The notes beneath the pieces are model-generated. The model had not been told where the DNA came from. It did not search any database and saw nothing but the letters and a program-made list of their open reading frames with translations. A stretch of 33,535 nt of DNA, taken from Lachnospiraceae bacterium. Its GTDB lineage: Bacteria > Bacillota > Clostridia > Lachnospirales > Lachnospiraceae. This document shows, piece by piece, positions 7,568 to 15,756 of the stretch. Numbering within the stretch: the first letter of the stretch is position 1; every line of letters starts with the position of its first letter. The stretch is taken from positions 1 through 33,535 of the forward strand of contig JAFVAO010000073.1 of NCBI GenBank assembly GCA_017480445.1, in the 5' to 3' direction. Both the position numbers and the translations under genes were made by a program.

Positions 7568-8716
7568 TCAGTTGCTCAGCAGCTCTTTCTCCAAAGCGTT
7601 AAAATCATAGCTGTTTTGCGAAAACTGATTGAATTTATTGCTGTCGGAGGACTGCTTGGCAGATGCCTTCCGACGATGATACAGCTCGTCAATCTTGTGA
7701 ATGTCCGCCTTGTGATGGACATTTTCATTGTGCCAGCTGCTCAGGATCCGCTCGGCGTACTCCAACCGATGGCGGTCTGTGGCCAGCACCGTGCGCTCAC
7801 AGGCTTCCATTATGACATCCATGTCAAATCCATACTCGCCGGTCCAGCGGGTAATGTATTCGGCCTCCTTCAAGGTAGGCATGCTGTTCTTGCCCAGCGC
7901 GTTCATAATCGTATAGACCTTTTTGTCATATTTATTGGCAAAACGCTTGGCCTGTGCCGGCGTAGATACCTTGTTCTCCGCCCAGTTGACGGCGACGCGT
8001 TCCATATATTTGAAGTCTTTTTTGCCGCGCTCCACACAGTAGGCGATCAGATAGTCGATCAAATCCACGGAGAAATGGAGTACATCCGTGAAGAACAGGA
8101 CGGACTTCATTTCCGCGGGCGTGAGCGGTCTGCCGATGTAGGATTCCGCGATAAAGAGCAGCTGCGCAGTCTCCTCGCGCTGTTTAAACGCCCGAAGCTG
8201 TTCGGTGGAATAGGAGGGCTTGCTGAATACGGGTACAATCGGTTCAGGCGCCTCTGTCACAGGCGTGATCAACTCTGCAGCCGGTGTTCTGGATGGAACC
8301 GGTTCTGTGACGGATGCCATGGGTGCGATCGTCTCCACCGCAGGTGTCACGGACGCGGTGTCGTTCTCCATGTAGATCGCGAGTGACCGGGAGGTGTCGG
8401 CGCGCCGTGCAGTCGTCTCCTCCGCATCCAGATCGCGGAAATGGATCCCCACGGGGATGCCGCTCTCATCGTAATCCAGCGTCAGCAGCTTATGCTTCTC
8501 CCAATATTTCAGGGCGCGGATGATCTCGCGCTCCGTGTGGTTGAACTTGTCCGCCAGATCGGACACACTGGTAGCCCGACTGGCACCCAGCATGCGGAGC
8601 AGATAGAGGTATACCTTCAGCTGAATATCGTTCGCGCCTTCCATATATTCATCGATAAACCGGTTGCAAACCGGGGTAACATTCTTGGAGTCTTTATAGA
8701 TTGTCAATCGTGCCAT
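7568..8716 (-). CDS. DnaD-domain primosome protein
   Basis: The protein has 382 residues. ATG 8714-8716 is chosen because GGGAAGG lies 10 bases upstream; earlier in-frame starts lack a site. The N-terminus forms a winged helix (residues ~35-95, with DLADKFNHTEREIIRALKYW). After a Pro/Thr/Glu-rich linker (~120-175) come two helical DnaB_2/DnaD-like modules: ESYIGRPLTPAEM through NWAENKVS, then YITRWTGEYGFDMDVIMEACE through ILSSWHNENVH. DnaD/DnaB proteins remodel origin DNA and recruit the helicase with DnaI, and this gene is directly followed by the DnaI-like loader. It could correspond to B. subtilis DnaD or DnaB, so no symbol is given. A cluster of DnaA boxes lies just upstream. Confidence 0.9.
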   Translation of the reverse strand: MARLTIYKDSKNVTPVCNRFIDEYMEGANDIQLKVYLYLLRMLGASRATSVSDLADKFNHTEREIIRALKYWEKHKLLTLDYDESGIPVGIHFRDLDAEETTARRADTSRSLAIYMENDTASVTPAVETIAPMASVTEPVPSRTPAAELITPVTEAPEPIVPVFSKPSYSTEQLRAFKQREETAQLLFIAESYIGRPLTPAEMKSVLFFTDVLHFSVDLIDYLIAYCVERGKKDFKYMERVAVNWAENKVSTPAQAKRFANKYDKKVYTIMNALGKNSMPTLKEAEYITRWTGEYGFDMDVIMEACERTVLATDRHRLEYAERILSSWHNENVHHKADIHKIDELYHRRKASAKQSSDSNKFNQFSQNSYDFNALEKELLSN

Positions 8717-8750
8717 AGTCTTGGGACCTTCCCTCATCAAAGTATTTTAG

Positions 8751-8759
8751 AGTATAGCA
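8751..8759 (-). promoter_or_regulatory. Extended -10 promoter of the dnaD-dnaI-prs operon
   Basis: On the minus strand TGCTATACT gives a TATACT -10 (8751-8756) with the extended TGn motif. No good -35 is visible at 17 bp, so the promoter may depend on an activator or be open to DnaA control from the boxes ~70 bp upstream. Confidence 0.6.
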
Positions 8760-8825
8760 CAAGGATTTTGAAAAAGGAATAGGCAAATTTCCGAAAGAAA
8801 AATCGACATTTTCCGACACGCAAAA

Positions 8826-8976
8826 TGTGGATAATGTGGATAATGTGGATAAAAAATCCCGATCCGATCCAAAGAGCCGAGATGGATGGAGAAAAGCCGT
8901 GATCGGGATATCCACAAGGATAAAAAGAATATCCACAGAAACCAAATTTTCCGAAATTTGTCATTTCTGTGGATAT
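8826..8976. promoter_or_regulatory. DnaA-box cluster upstream of the primosome operon
   Basis: Three perfect consensus DnaA boxes (TTATCCACA read on the minus strand) stand head-to-tail without gaps at 8826-8834, 8835-8843 and 8844-8852. Three one-mismatch boxes, ATATCCACA, follow at 8908-8916 (+), 8929-8937 (+) and 8968-8976 (-). Six boxes within 151 bp are far beyond chance for a 9-mer. DnaA binding here could regulate dnaD-dnaI-prs, titrate DnaA, or mark an origin-related locus. Confidence 0.88.
8929..8976 (-). terminator. murC terminator hairpin built from two DnaA-like boxes
   Basis: Perfect 13-bp arms (8929-8941 and 8964-8976) enclose an inner CAAATTT/AAATTTG stem with a TCCG loop. On the minus strand the hairpin begins 10 bases after the murC stop codon and is followed by the T-rich TTCTTTTT. 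The outer arms contain ATATCCACA and its complement, so the terminator and two DnaA-like boxes are the same bases. Confidence 0.7.
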
Positions 8977-8985
8977 CGTGGAAAA

Positions 8986-10377
8986 TTATAAACCCAACAA
9001 ATTTTCGCCGATTTTATGGACGTCTCCGGCGCCCATAGTTATCAACAGGTCGCCCTTTGTGCAATTTTCCAATAGAAAATTTTCAATCTCATCAAAAGTG
9101 GGGAAGTAGTAACCCTCGCCTCCTGCAGCCCGGATTTTGGCAAGCAGTGTCTCGGAGCTGATCCCCAGGCGGTCGGTCTCCCGCGCCGCGTAGATGTCGG
9201 CCAGCACGACTTTATCCGCCAGACAGAGCGCCTTGGCAAAATCGTCCAGAAAGGCCTTGGTGCGGCTGTAGGTGTGGGGCTGGAACACGCACCAGAGTGT
9301 CTTGTGGGGGTAATTTGCCGCCGCTTTCAAAGTTGCAGTAATTTCTGTGGGATGATGTGCATAATCATCTATTATAGTGATATCGCCGATGCGTCCCTTG
9401 AACTCGAAGCGTCTGTCCGTTCCGGGGAAGGACAAGAGTGCCTGCCCGGTCACGGCCGGATCGATGGAGAGATAGTCGGCCAGTGCCAGCGCCGCCAGCG
9501 CGTTCCCGACGTTGTGGTCGCCCGGCACATGCAGGGCAAGCGCGCGGATCGGGTTCACTCCGATCAAAGAGCTGTGGGCGGTAAAGCTTGGATGGCCCAG
9601 CGTATCGTGCGTGATATCCGACGCATAGTAATCGGCCGCGGTATCGGTGATCGAGTAGGTGATCACACGGCAGGACAGGCCCTCCGTGATCTCCTTCAGG
9701 TCGGGAATGTCCGCATTGATGATCAGACAGCCGTCCGCGGGGAGCAGCTGGGCAAACTGACGGAAGGAGCGGCGGATATCCGCCAGATCCTTGAAAAAGT
9801 CCAGATGATCCTCCTCGATATTCAGAATAATGCCGATGGTAGGAAAAGAGCTTAAAAAGCTGTTGGTGTATTCGCAGGCCTCTGTGACAAAGTAGTCGGA
9901 GCCGCCCACGCGGATGTTGCCGCCGATGGGCTTGTAGATCCCGCCGATGGAGAGCGTCGGATCGGTCCCGGCCTCCAGCAGAATCTCGCTGATCATAGAG
10001 GTTGTGGTCGTCTTGCCGTGGGTGCCGCTGATCGCGATGGAATTGCGGTAATTCTTCATCAGCTGTCCCAGAAGCTGGGCTCTGGTCAGATGGGGAATCC
10101 CCTGCTCCATGGTCGCGATGTACTCGGGATTGTCTTCCCGGATGGCGCTGGTAAATACCACACAGTCGATGTCTGCGGTGATATTCTCGGCGCGCTGTCC
10201 GTAGAGGACGCGGATCCCCTTACCAGCCAGATGCTCGGTCAGATCGCTCTTCGCGCGGTCCGAGCCTGCAACGCGGAAACCGGCGTCCGCCAGGATTTCA
10301 GCGAGGCCGCTCATGCTGATGCCGCCGATGCCCACAAAATAAATGGAGGAGGGATGTGCAAAATCAATCTGATACAT
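8986..10377 (-). CDS. murC: UDP-N-acetylmuramate--L-alanine ligase
   Basis: The protein has 463 residues, the normal length for MurC. It adds L-alanine to UDP-MurNAc, the first peptide step of peptidoglycan synthesis, in the cytoplasm. Signatures are the N-terminal VGIGGISMSGLAEIL (residues ~15-29), the ATP-binding GTHGKTTTT (residues 118-126), the central EACEYTNSFLSSFP segment with the family's EACEY motif, and FQPHTYSRTKAF in the C-terminal domain. ATG 10375-10377 is preferred because AAAGGA lies 9 bases upstream. It is a single-gene unit with its own promoter and terminator, divergent from glgC. Confidence 0.96.
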   Translation of the reverse strand: MYQIDFAHPSSIYFVGIGGISMSGLAEILADAGFRVAGSDRAKSDLTEHLAGKGIRVLYGQRAENITADIDCVVFTSAIREDNPEYIATMEQGIPHLTRAQLLGQLMKNYRNSIAISGTHGKTTTTSMISEILLEAGTDPTLSIGGIYKPIGGNIRVGGSDYFVTEACEYTNSFLSSFPTIGIILNIEEDHLDFFKDLADIRRSFRQFAQLLPADGCLIINADIPDLKEITEGLSCRVITYSITDTAADYYASDITHDTLGHPSFTAHSSLIGVNPIRALALHVPGDHNVGNALAALALADYLSIDPAVTGQALLSFPGTDRRFEFKGRIGDITIIDDYAHHPTEITATLKAAANYPHKTLWCVFQPHTYSRTKAFLDDFAKALCLADKVVLADIYAARETDRLGISSETLLAKIRAAGGEGYYFPTFDEIENFLLENCTKGDLLITMGAGDVHKIGENLLGL

Positions 10378-10444
10378 AATATAAATCCTTTCAAAAAGCA
10401 AATGTCTGCTTCGCAGCCGCTTGTTTTTCCTATACGCCTATTAC

Positions 10445-10473
10445 ATTATATACATATTTGTGGGAAAAAACAA
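10445..10473 (-). promoter_or_regulatory. Promoter of murC
   Basis: On the minus strand there is TTGTTT (10468-10473), a 17-bp spacer and TATAAT (10445-10450). It lies ~70 bases upstream of the murC start. A weak DnaA-box-like TTGTCCACA lies at about 10496-10504. The rest of 10474-10626 is AT-rich, with nothing further recognised. Confidence 0.7.
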
Positions 10474-10626
10474 ATATTTATTGAAAATGTGTAAATTGTC
10501 CACAAAATATTGTATATGAAATGCATAAATAGTCAAAATGTGCGATTGATTCAAAAATCAAATGCGAAAATATGTGAAATATATCCATAAAAATGAGAAA
10601 ATACAAAAGATTTTTTGTAAATTGTA

Positions 10627-10655
10627 TTCACTTTCGGCGCAAAGTGTGATATAAT
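10627..10655 (+). promoter_or_regulatory. Promoter of the glgC-glgD-spoVG unit
   Basis: TTCACT (10627-10632), a 17-bp spacer and a perfect TATAAT (10650-10655) preceded by TGA (extended -10). It sits ~45 bases upstream of the glgC start. Confidence 0.75.
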
Positions 10656-10698
10656 GCAATCACCATAAAAAATGGAGAGGGCTAGAAGAGGTGATGAC

Positions 10699-11967
10699 AT
10701 GATCAAGAAAGAGATGATAGCCATGCTATTGGCTGGTGGACAGGGCAGCCGTCTGGGTGTCCTGACATCGAAAGTGGCAAAACCCGCCGTGGCATTCGGC
10801 GGAAAATACCGTATAATTGACTTTCCTCTTTCCAACTGTATTAATTCCGGTGTAGACACAGTGGGTGTGCTGACGCAGTATCAGCCGCTTCGACTGAATA
10901 CACATATCGGAATCGGTATTCCCTGGGATCTGGATCGCAATATCGGTGGCGTTGCTGTGTTGCCGCCCTACGAGAAAAGTGCAAACAGTGAATGGTACAC
11001 AGGTACGGCAAATGCCATTTATCAGAATCTTGAATATATGGAGAGCTTTAATCCGGATTACGTGCTGATCTTATCCGGAGACCATATTTACAAGATGGAT
11101 TACGAGGTAATGCTTGATTTCCACAAGAAAAACGGTGCGGACGTGACGATCGCCGTAATGCCGGTTCCCATGGAGGAGGCCAGCCGTTTCGGTATCATGA
11201 TCGCCGACGAGAACAAGCGCATTACTGAATTTGAGGAGAAGCCGGAGCATCCGAGAAGCAATCTGGCCAGCATGGGTATTTACATATTTAACTGGAAGAC
11301 CCTGCGCGAGGCGTTGATCGCTATGGCGGACCAGCCGGCACTGGACTTTGGTAAACATGTGATCCCTTACTGTCATGACAAAGGTTCGCCTTTGTATGCA
11401 TATGAGTTTACCGGTTACTGGAAGGATGTCGGAACGCTGAATTCCTACTGGGAAGCGAATATGGAGCTGATCGATATCGTGCCGGAGTTCAACCTGTACG
11501 AGGAGTACTGGAAGATCTACACGAAGAGCGAGATTCAGCCGCCGCAGTATTTCTCCGCGGACAGCGTGATCGAGAAGAGTATTGTGGGTGAAGGCACCAA
11601 TATCTACGGCGAAGTGTATAATTCCGTGATCGGATGCGGCGTCACCATCGGCAAGGGTACCGTCGTGAGAGATTCCATCATCATGAACGGCACGACCATC
11701 GGTGACCAGTGTGAGCTGAACAAGGCCATCGTTGCGGAAGAGGTAACGATTCAGGATAATGTCAAGCTGGGTATCGGAGAAGAGGCAGAGAATGAGACCG
11801 CTCCGCATATTTACAACCATGGCATCGTAACGGTAGGTGAAAAGAGTGTGATCCCCAGTGGCATCACTGTGGGCAAGAACTCCGTGGTCTTCGGTGTGAC
11901 AGACGCGTCGGATTATACGGACTCCCATCTTGCCAGCGGCAAAACTTTGATTAAGGCAGGTGAATAA
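10699..11967 (+). CDS. glgC: Glucose-1-phosphate adenylyltransferase, catalytic subunit
   Basis: The protein has 422 residues, the usual length. It makes ADP-glucose from glucose-1-phosphate and ATP for glycogen synthesis. The nucleotide-binding signature GGQGSRLG is at residues 13-20, followed by [20 protein letters not shown] (28-47). The C-terminal third is a left-handed beta-helix of hexapeptide repeats (from about [20 protein letters not shown]). ATG 10699 is chosen because GAAGAGGTG precedes it and the Rossmann-like core begins directly afterwards. glgD follows after two bases, as expected for the heteromeric Firmicutes enzyme. Confidence 0.95.
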   Translation: MIKKEMIAMLLAGGQGSRLGVLTSKVAKPAVAFGGKYRIIDFPLSNCINSGVDTVGVLTQYQPLRLNTHIGIGIPWDLDRNIGGVAVLPPYEKSANSEWYTGTANAIYQNLEYMESFNPDYVLILSGDHIYKMDYEVMLDFHKKNGADVTIAVMPVPMEEASRFGIMIADENKRITEFEEKPEHPRSNLASMGIYIFNWKTLREALIAMADQPALDFGKHVIPYCHDKGSPLYAYEFTGYWKDVGTLNSYWEANMELIDIVPEFNLYEEYWKIYTKSEIQPPQYFSADSVIEKSIVGEGTNIYGEVYNSVIGCGVTIGKGTVVRDSIIMNGTTIGDQCELNKAIVAEEVTIQDNVKLGIGEEAENETAPHIYNHGIVTVGEKSVIPSGITVGKNSVVFGVTDASDYTDSHLASGKTLIKAGE

Positions 11968-11969
11968 CA

Positions 11970-13088
11970 GTGAGAGCGATCGGAATTATTTTAGCAGGTG
12001 GTAACAACCACAGAATGAAAGAATTGTCCCAGAAGCGTGCGATCTGTGCTATGCCTGTTGCGGGAAGTTACAGAAGCATCGATTTTACCCTGAGCAATAT
12101 GTCCAATTCCCATATCCAGAAGGTTGCTGTGTTCACACAGTACAATGCGCGCAGCCTGAATGAGCATTTGAACTCTTCCAAATGGTGGGATTTCGGACGT
12201 AAGCAGGGGGGCTTATATGTGTTCACCCCGGTGGTGACCTCGGACAACAGCAACTGGTACCGCGGCACAGCAGATGCGATCTACCAGAACCTGAATTTCC
12301 TGAAAAACAGCCATGAGCCCTATGTGGTGATCTCCTCCGGTGACGGTGTGTACAAGCTGGATTTCAGAAAGGTACTGGAATATCACATCGATAAGAAAGC
12401 GGATATCACGGTGGTGTGTCGGGATATGGAGCCCGATCAGGAGATTGAGCGATTCGGAACTGTTCGTATGAACGAAGAGTGCCGCATCGAAGAGTTCGAG
12501 GAGAAGCCGATCAAGGCGAAGACGAACACCATCTCCTGCGGTATCTATGTCATCCGAAGAAGACTGCTGATCGATATGATCGAGAAATGTGCTGAGGAAG
12601 ACCGTTACGATTTCGTGCGGGACATCCTGATCCGCTACAAGGATCTCAAGCATATTTATGGTTATAAAATGAAAGATTATTGGAGAAATATTGCATCTGT
12701 CGAGGATTACTACGGAACCAATATGGACTTCCTGAAAGCTGAGGTCAGAGACTATTTCTTCAAACAGTATCCGGATATCTACTCGAAGGTGGGTGATCTG
12801 CCGCCTGCAAAATACAATGTGGGTGCGAAGATCAAGAACAGCTTAATCTCCAGTGGATGTATCGTCAATGGAGAAGTAGAGAATTCCGTTGTGTTCAAAC
12901 AAAGCTATATTGGCAATAACTGTGTGATCAAGAATTCCATCATTTTAAATGATGTGTATATTGGCGACAATACATACATTGAAAACTGCATCGTGGAAAG
13001 CCATGGTACGATCAAAGCCGGTTCTCGCTTCGTTGGTGAGAATGATATTAAGATAGTGGTCGAGCACAACGAGAGGTATGTTTTATAG
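11970..13088 (+). CDS. glgD: GlgD, regulatory subunit of glucose-1-phosphate adenylyltransferase
   Basis: The protein has 372 residues. GTG at 11970 lies two bases after the glgC stop, with an AGGCAGGTGA site inside the glgC end. It is homologous to GlgC, but the signature loop reads [10 protein letters not shown] instead of [10 protein letters not shown], and the hexapeptide region is shorter. This is the pattern of GlgD proteins, which are poorly active alone and stimulate GlgC in a GlgC/GlgD complex. The overlapping control regions and tight spacing imply equal expression of both subunits. Confidence 0.94.
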   Translation: MRAIGIILAGGNNHRMKELSQKRAICAMPVAGSYRSIDFTLSNMSNSHIQKVAVFTQYNARSLNEHLNSSKWWDFGRKQGGLYVFTPVVTSDNSNWYRGTADAIYQNLNFLKNSHEPYVVISSGDGVYKLDFRKVLEYHIDKKADITVVCRDMEPDQEIERFGTVRMNEECRIEEFEEKPIKAKTNTISCGIYVIRRRLLIDMIEKCAEEDRYDFVRDILIRYKDLKHIYGYKMKDYWRNIASVEDYYGTNMDFLKAEVRDYFFKQYPDIYSKVGDLPPAKYNVGAKIKNSLISSGCIVNGEVENSVVFKQSYIGNNCVIKNSIILNDVYIGDNTYIENCIVESHGTIKAGSRFVGENDIKIVVEHNERYVL

Positions 13089-13126
13089 AAAGCCTCAAGG
13101 TGGCTAAAGCAGAGGGGGAAGGACGT

Positions 13127-13411
13127 ATGCAGATAACAGATGTACGTGTTCGTAAGATCAACAAAGAAGGAAGGATGCGGGCAGTTGTTTCGATCACACT
13201 GGATGATGAGTTTGTGGTACATGATATCAAGGTGATTGAGGGCGAAAAGGGAATGTTCATCGCGATGCCCAGCAAGAAGACGGCGGATGGTGAGTACAGA
13301 GACATCGCACACCCGATCAATTCTTCCACGAGAGAGCATATTCAGAATGTGATCTTGGAAGCGTATGACAAAGTGAAGGACGAGCCGGACGAGCAGGAAA
13401 CGACGGATTGA
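13127..13411 (+). CDS. spoVG: SpoVG, septation/sporulation RNA- and DNA-binding regulator
   Basis: The protein has 94 residues and begins [37 protein letters not shown], the highly conserved SpoVG core. It also has the [18 protein letters not shown] loop (residues ~45-62). ATG 13127 has a strong GGGGAAGG site; an upstream in-frame start lacks one. SpoVG affects septation and sporulation and binds nucleic acid. It lies 38 bases after glgD, so it is probably read from the glgC promoter, and a clear terminator follows. In B. subtilis spoVG is followed by glmU and prs; here the nucleotidyltransferase genes precede it. Confidence 0.96.
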   Translation: MQITDVRVRKINKEGRMRAVVSITLDDEFVVHDIKVIEGEKGMFIAMPSKKTADGEYRDIAHPINSSTREHIQNVILEAYDKVKDEPDEQETTD

Positions 13412-13448
13412 CCGGAGACCTTCTGAAAATTTCATAAGAGTTTAGGGG

Positions 13449-13477
13449 CTGCCGCATCGGGAAGGTGCGGCAGTTTT
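13449..13477 (+). terminator. Intrinsic terminator after spoVG
   Basis: CTGCCGCA (13449-13456) pairs perfectly with TGCGGCAG (13466-13473), followed by TTTT. Confidence 0.85.
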
Positions 13478-13488
13478 CACGTGCGCAC

Positions 13489-13532
13489 GCAAAGGGTCAT
13501 TGCATGGCGTGAGCCCTGCAAAGGGTCATTGC
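13489..13532 (+). repeat. Two-copy 15-bp direct repeat, 29-bp period
   Basis: GCAAAGGGTCATTGC occurs at 13489-13503 and 13518-13532, with partly similar sequence after each copy. It lies next to the palindromic element at 13541 and may belong to it. Two copies are too few for a CRISPR call. Confidence 0.8.
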
Positions 13533-13540
13533 GTGTCGTG

Positions 13541-13654
13541 CGCATGTTCCGCCGCGGGACGCTCTCGCTGCATGCGCATCGTAGCGGCACATAAGGCGGG
13601 AGAGTACCCCGCCTAAGTGCCGACGATGCGTAAGCCCCGCGGCTGGAAAATGCG
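13541..13654. repeat. 114-bp nested palindromic element
   Basis: Outer arms: 13541-13558 against 13636-13654 (CGCAT/ATGCG, TTCC/GGAA, GCCGCGGG/CCCGCGGC). Inner arms: CGCATCGT 13575-13582 against ACGATGCG 13623-13630, then CGGCAC/GTGCCG and GGCGGG/CCCGCC around a short loop. The hairpin is GC-rich and strong, and its architecture is like the element at 3687-3835, although the sequences differ. It marks the junction between the core spoVG unit and the AT-rich island. Confidence 0.8.
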
Positions 13655-13667
13655 AACGCCCCGCAAT

Positions 13668-13697
13668 TTGGCTGCGGCGGGATGTGATAACTATAGA
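13668..13697 (+). promoter_or_regulatory. Possible promoter of the immunity-type gene island
   Basis: TTGGCT (13668-13673), an 18-bp spacer and TATAGA (13692-13697) lie upstream of the first AT-rich genes. The match is only moderate. Confidence 0.35.
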
Positions 13698-13727
13698 TGT
13701 TGTGTTCTGAGTGAGGGGCAAGAAAGA

Positions 13728-13820
13728 ATGGATTTATTTGAAAAAGGTGCTACAATGGAAGAGGATATATTGCGTGTGCGTGAAAGAATCGAGGAGACAA
13801 TTCATGGTATTATTCAATAA
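13728..13820 (+). CDS. Possible 30-residue peptide overlapping the next gene
   Basis: ATG 13728 follows a weak GAGGGG site and encodes a short acidic, helix-prone peptide (ends RVRERIEETIHGIIQ). Its stop overlaps the start of the following gene by 17 bases. It could be a coupling leader, or the remnant end of a larger gene lost on insertion of the island. There is no family match. Confidence 0.3.
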   Translation: MDLFEKGATMEEDILRVRERIEETIHGIIQ

Positions 13821-14181
13821 AGCCAAAGAAGCCGATTTAAAAGAATATATTTATAATAGTAACCTTCATGATGCAATTATAATGGATTCTCATTATGACA
13901 GAATAAAAAAAGAATTAAAGTTGATGATAAAGAGTTCTATATCTGGTAAAGATATTGGGGTTATTTTTTCAGGTGTAGATGTTTTAATATCAATCAGTGG
14001 AACGGCATATGGAGAAAGGAATGTAATATTATCCGCAACGATAGAAGAAGATTTTTCGCCTCTAGGAAAGTGTTTCCCTGCTGATAGAGAGCACAATTCG
14101 GATTCCATATATATGTTGTTTCAAATGTTTTCGGAAGATGAATTACATATAGTTGCAAAAGAAATTTGTTTTGTTATGTGA
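13804..14181 (+). CDS. Small immunity-like protein of unknown family
   Basis: The protein has 125 residues. ATG 13804 has GAGGAG eight bases upstream and is preferred over earlier in-frame codons, whose predicted N-terminus is not protein-like. The sequence is a soluble alpha/beta protein beginning MVLFNKAKEADLKEYIYNSN, with LHDAIIMDSHYDRIKKELKL followed by predicted strands (ILSATIEEDF). No Cys pair, signal peptide or catalytic motif is visible. Its low GC, small size and neighbours (ankyrin and SMI1/KNR4-type proteins) suggest an immunity protein of a polymorphic toxin system; that is inference from context. Confidence 0.65.
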   Translation: MVLFNKAKEADLKEYIYNSNLHDAIIMDSHYDRIKKELKLMIKSSISGKDIGVIFSGVDVLISISGTAYGERNVILSATIEEDFSPLGKCFPADREHNSDSIYMLFQMFSEDELHIVAKEICFVM

Positions 14182-14199
14182 TTTGAGAAAGGAACTTAA

Positions 14200-15006
14200 A
14201 TGAAAGTTGTAAAGACATTTTTGGCAATATGCGGTGTGGTGATCCTATGTTGTTTGGTCATGGATTTAATGCATTGGCCAACCAAGAAGCTGATTCATGC
14301 AATAGAAAACAATGATATAGCCACAGTCGAAAAAATAGTTGAGATTATGCCGAGGTGCGTGAACACCTACTCACAAAGTGTTCCGGAAAGGCTTGTTATT
14401 ACCGTATGTCAAGGGATTCCTGGAGAATATCCGCTGATTACTGCTTGCAGATACAATCACCCGCAGGTCATTCAGTGTTTAATAGATGCCGGCGCGGATG
14501 TGAACCTCCAAACGCCATTGCATACGGCACTTTCTGTGACATACGAGTGTAAAGCAGATAATTGGTATGAAACATCGAAATATTTAATTGCGAATGGAGC
14601 GGATCTGAATTATCAGGTAACTTATGGATCGGTGTTGGAGGATATCGTTATTAGGCATGATCAAACAGATGGTGAAGAGGAGAATGTATATAAGGCATTT
14701 CTCTATGCATTAGAGAATTGCGATCATGATAGTGTAGTTTGGGATGATGTGCTTTATCGGTGCGTCACTTACGACCGGATACAGATCACACAGTACTTGT
14801 TAGACAATCGTTATTGCGATGTCAATGCTTCTGTTACAGGGCTTACAATGTTAATGGCAGCAGCAAGAGATGCCTCGCCCGAGATGGTGCAGCTGCTTCT
14901 GGATTATGGTGCAGATAAGACAATAGTGAATCCGGACAATGGGATGACTGCGTATGATTATGCGGTACAATTTGGTAACGAAGAAAATGCTGTACTTTTG
15001 AAATAG
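14200..15006 (+). CDS. Membrane-anchored ankyrin-repeat protein
   Basis: The protein has 268 residues. A hydrophobic segment (residues ~5-21) anchors or exports the rest. At least three ankyrin-like units are seen: GEYPLITACRYNHPQVIQCLIDAGADVNLQ (around residues 76-105), ETSKYLIANGADLNYQ, and TGLTMLMAAARDASPEMVQLLLDYGADKT near the C-terminus, ending NGMTAYDYAVQFGNEENAVLL. Ankyrin proteins in bacteria often act as immunity or binding partners of secreted toxins. The gene lies 18 bases after the previous one, so it is probably co-transcribed. The start is supported by GAAAGGAAC upstream. Confidence 0.85.
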   Translation: MKVVKTFLAICGVVILCCLVMDLMHWPTKKLIHAIENNDIATVEKIVEIMPRCVNTYSQSVPERLVITVCQGIPGEYPLITACRYNHPQVIQCLIDAGADVNLQTPLHTALSVTYECKADNWYETSKYLIANGADLNYQVTYGSVLEDIVIRHDQTDGEEENVYKAFLYALENCDHDSVVWDDVLYRCVTYDRIQITQYLLDNRYCDVNASVTGLTMLMAAARDASPEMVQLLLDYGADKTIVNPDNGMTAYDYAVQFGNEENAVLLK

Positions 15007-15061
15007 GTGGATTATTACTGACCAAATAAACAGATTGAATCATAGAACAGGGGTGACTTTT

Positions 15062-15607
15062 TTGTATAAGCAGACAATAGAATTTTTGAAAACAAAGAAC
15101 ATACAATTTGAACAAGGACTTACGGACGCGGAAGTAGAACAAACAGAAAAAGTATATGATATCAAATTGCCGAGTAGTTTAAAAAATTTTCTAATGACAG
15201 CACTCCCTATCTCAAAAGGATTTTATAATTGGAGAGATGTTACGGAGGAAAATGTCAGTGAAATTAGAAATGCTATAGCGTTGCCTCGTATTTCCATTGG
15301 AAAAGAGCCGGATCAAGTATATTGGTGCGATGAATGGGGAAGTGAACCGGATGATAGAGAAGAATTTAAAGCAGAAGTGTTTAAACGCTTAAAGGAAGCA
15401 CCACGTTTGATTCCTATTTTCAGCCATAGATATATACCAATGAATTTGTCGGATGATCCACCGGTTATTTCTGTATGTGATTGGGATGTTATATACTATG
15501 GCATTCATTTGGAAGATTATTTTATGCGGGAGTTTGGAGAAAAGAAATGTGATGAAATATATTTTAAGGATGTAGAGTATATACCTTTTTGGACTGATAT
15601 TATGTAA
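15062..15607 (+). CDS. SMI1/KNR4 (SUKH)-type immunity protein
   Basis: The protein has 181 residues. The start is taken as TTG 15062 because AGGGGTGA lies 6 bases upstream; the in-frame ATG at 15035 has no such site. The pattern TDAEVEQTEKVYDIKLPSSLKNFLM near the N-terminus, followed later by LIPIFSHRYIPMNLSDDPPVISVCDWDVIYYG, is that of the SUKH superfamily. Those proteins neutralise nuclease or other toxins of contact-dependent systems. No toxin gene is present in the window. It has low GC like its neighbours. Confidence 0.8.
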   Translation: MYKQTIEFLKTKNIQFEQGLTDAEVEQTEKVYDIKLPSSLKNFLMTALPISKGFYNWRDVTEENVSEIRNAIALPRISIGKEPDQVYWCDEWGSEPDDREEFKAEVFKRLKEAPRLIPIFSHRYIPMNLSDDPPVISVCDWDVIYYGIHLEDYFMREFGEKKCDEIYFKDVEYIPFWTDIM

Positions 15608-15756
15608 ATTCCCTGACGGGATAGCTGTCCAAAACAAGCTTTAGGGGTGTGCACCGACGTTCCCATAGCCTTATGTGTATAGGTTCGCCGGCATGGGCAG
15701 TGCGGATGATATGGCGTACCAATACATTTAATGCAATGGTGATGAAAGGAAAATGT
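15608..15756. other. Non-coding spacer within the immunity island
   Basis: About 150 bases without a convincing gene. Fragments such as GVHRRSHSLMCIGSPAWAV can be translated but lack a start signal and conserved features. It may be the degraded remains of an earlier module. Confidence 0.4.

Noticed and set aside
7535-8386. Long plus-strand open frame opposite the DnaD-domain gene
   Set aside because: The minus-strand protein has recognisable domains and a good start; this frame is rich in Arg/Cys/His and lacks any signature.
8820-8990. Chromosomal origin oriC
   Set aside because: The DnaA boxes would fit, but dnaA, dnaN, recF, gyrB or rpmH are not nearby and no clear AT-rich unwinding element adjoins. 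Kept as a DnaA-box cluster; only whole-genome skew could decide.
13489-13532. Direct repeats with 29-bp period considered as a CRISPR remnant
   Set aside because: Only two copies, the repeat-like part is 15 bp, the spacer is partly repeated too, and no cas genes are present.
13617-13820. 67-codon frame covering the palindromic element and the 30-residue peptide
   Set aside because: The first half runs through the hairpin arms and is not protein-like; only the last 30 codons have a possible start.
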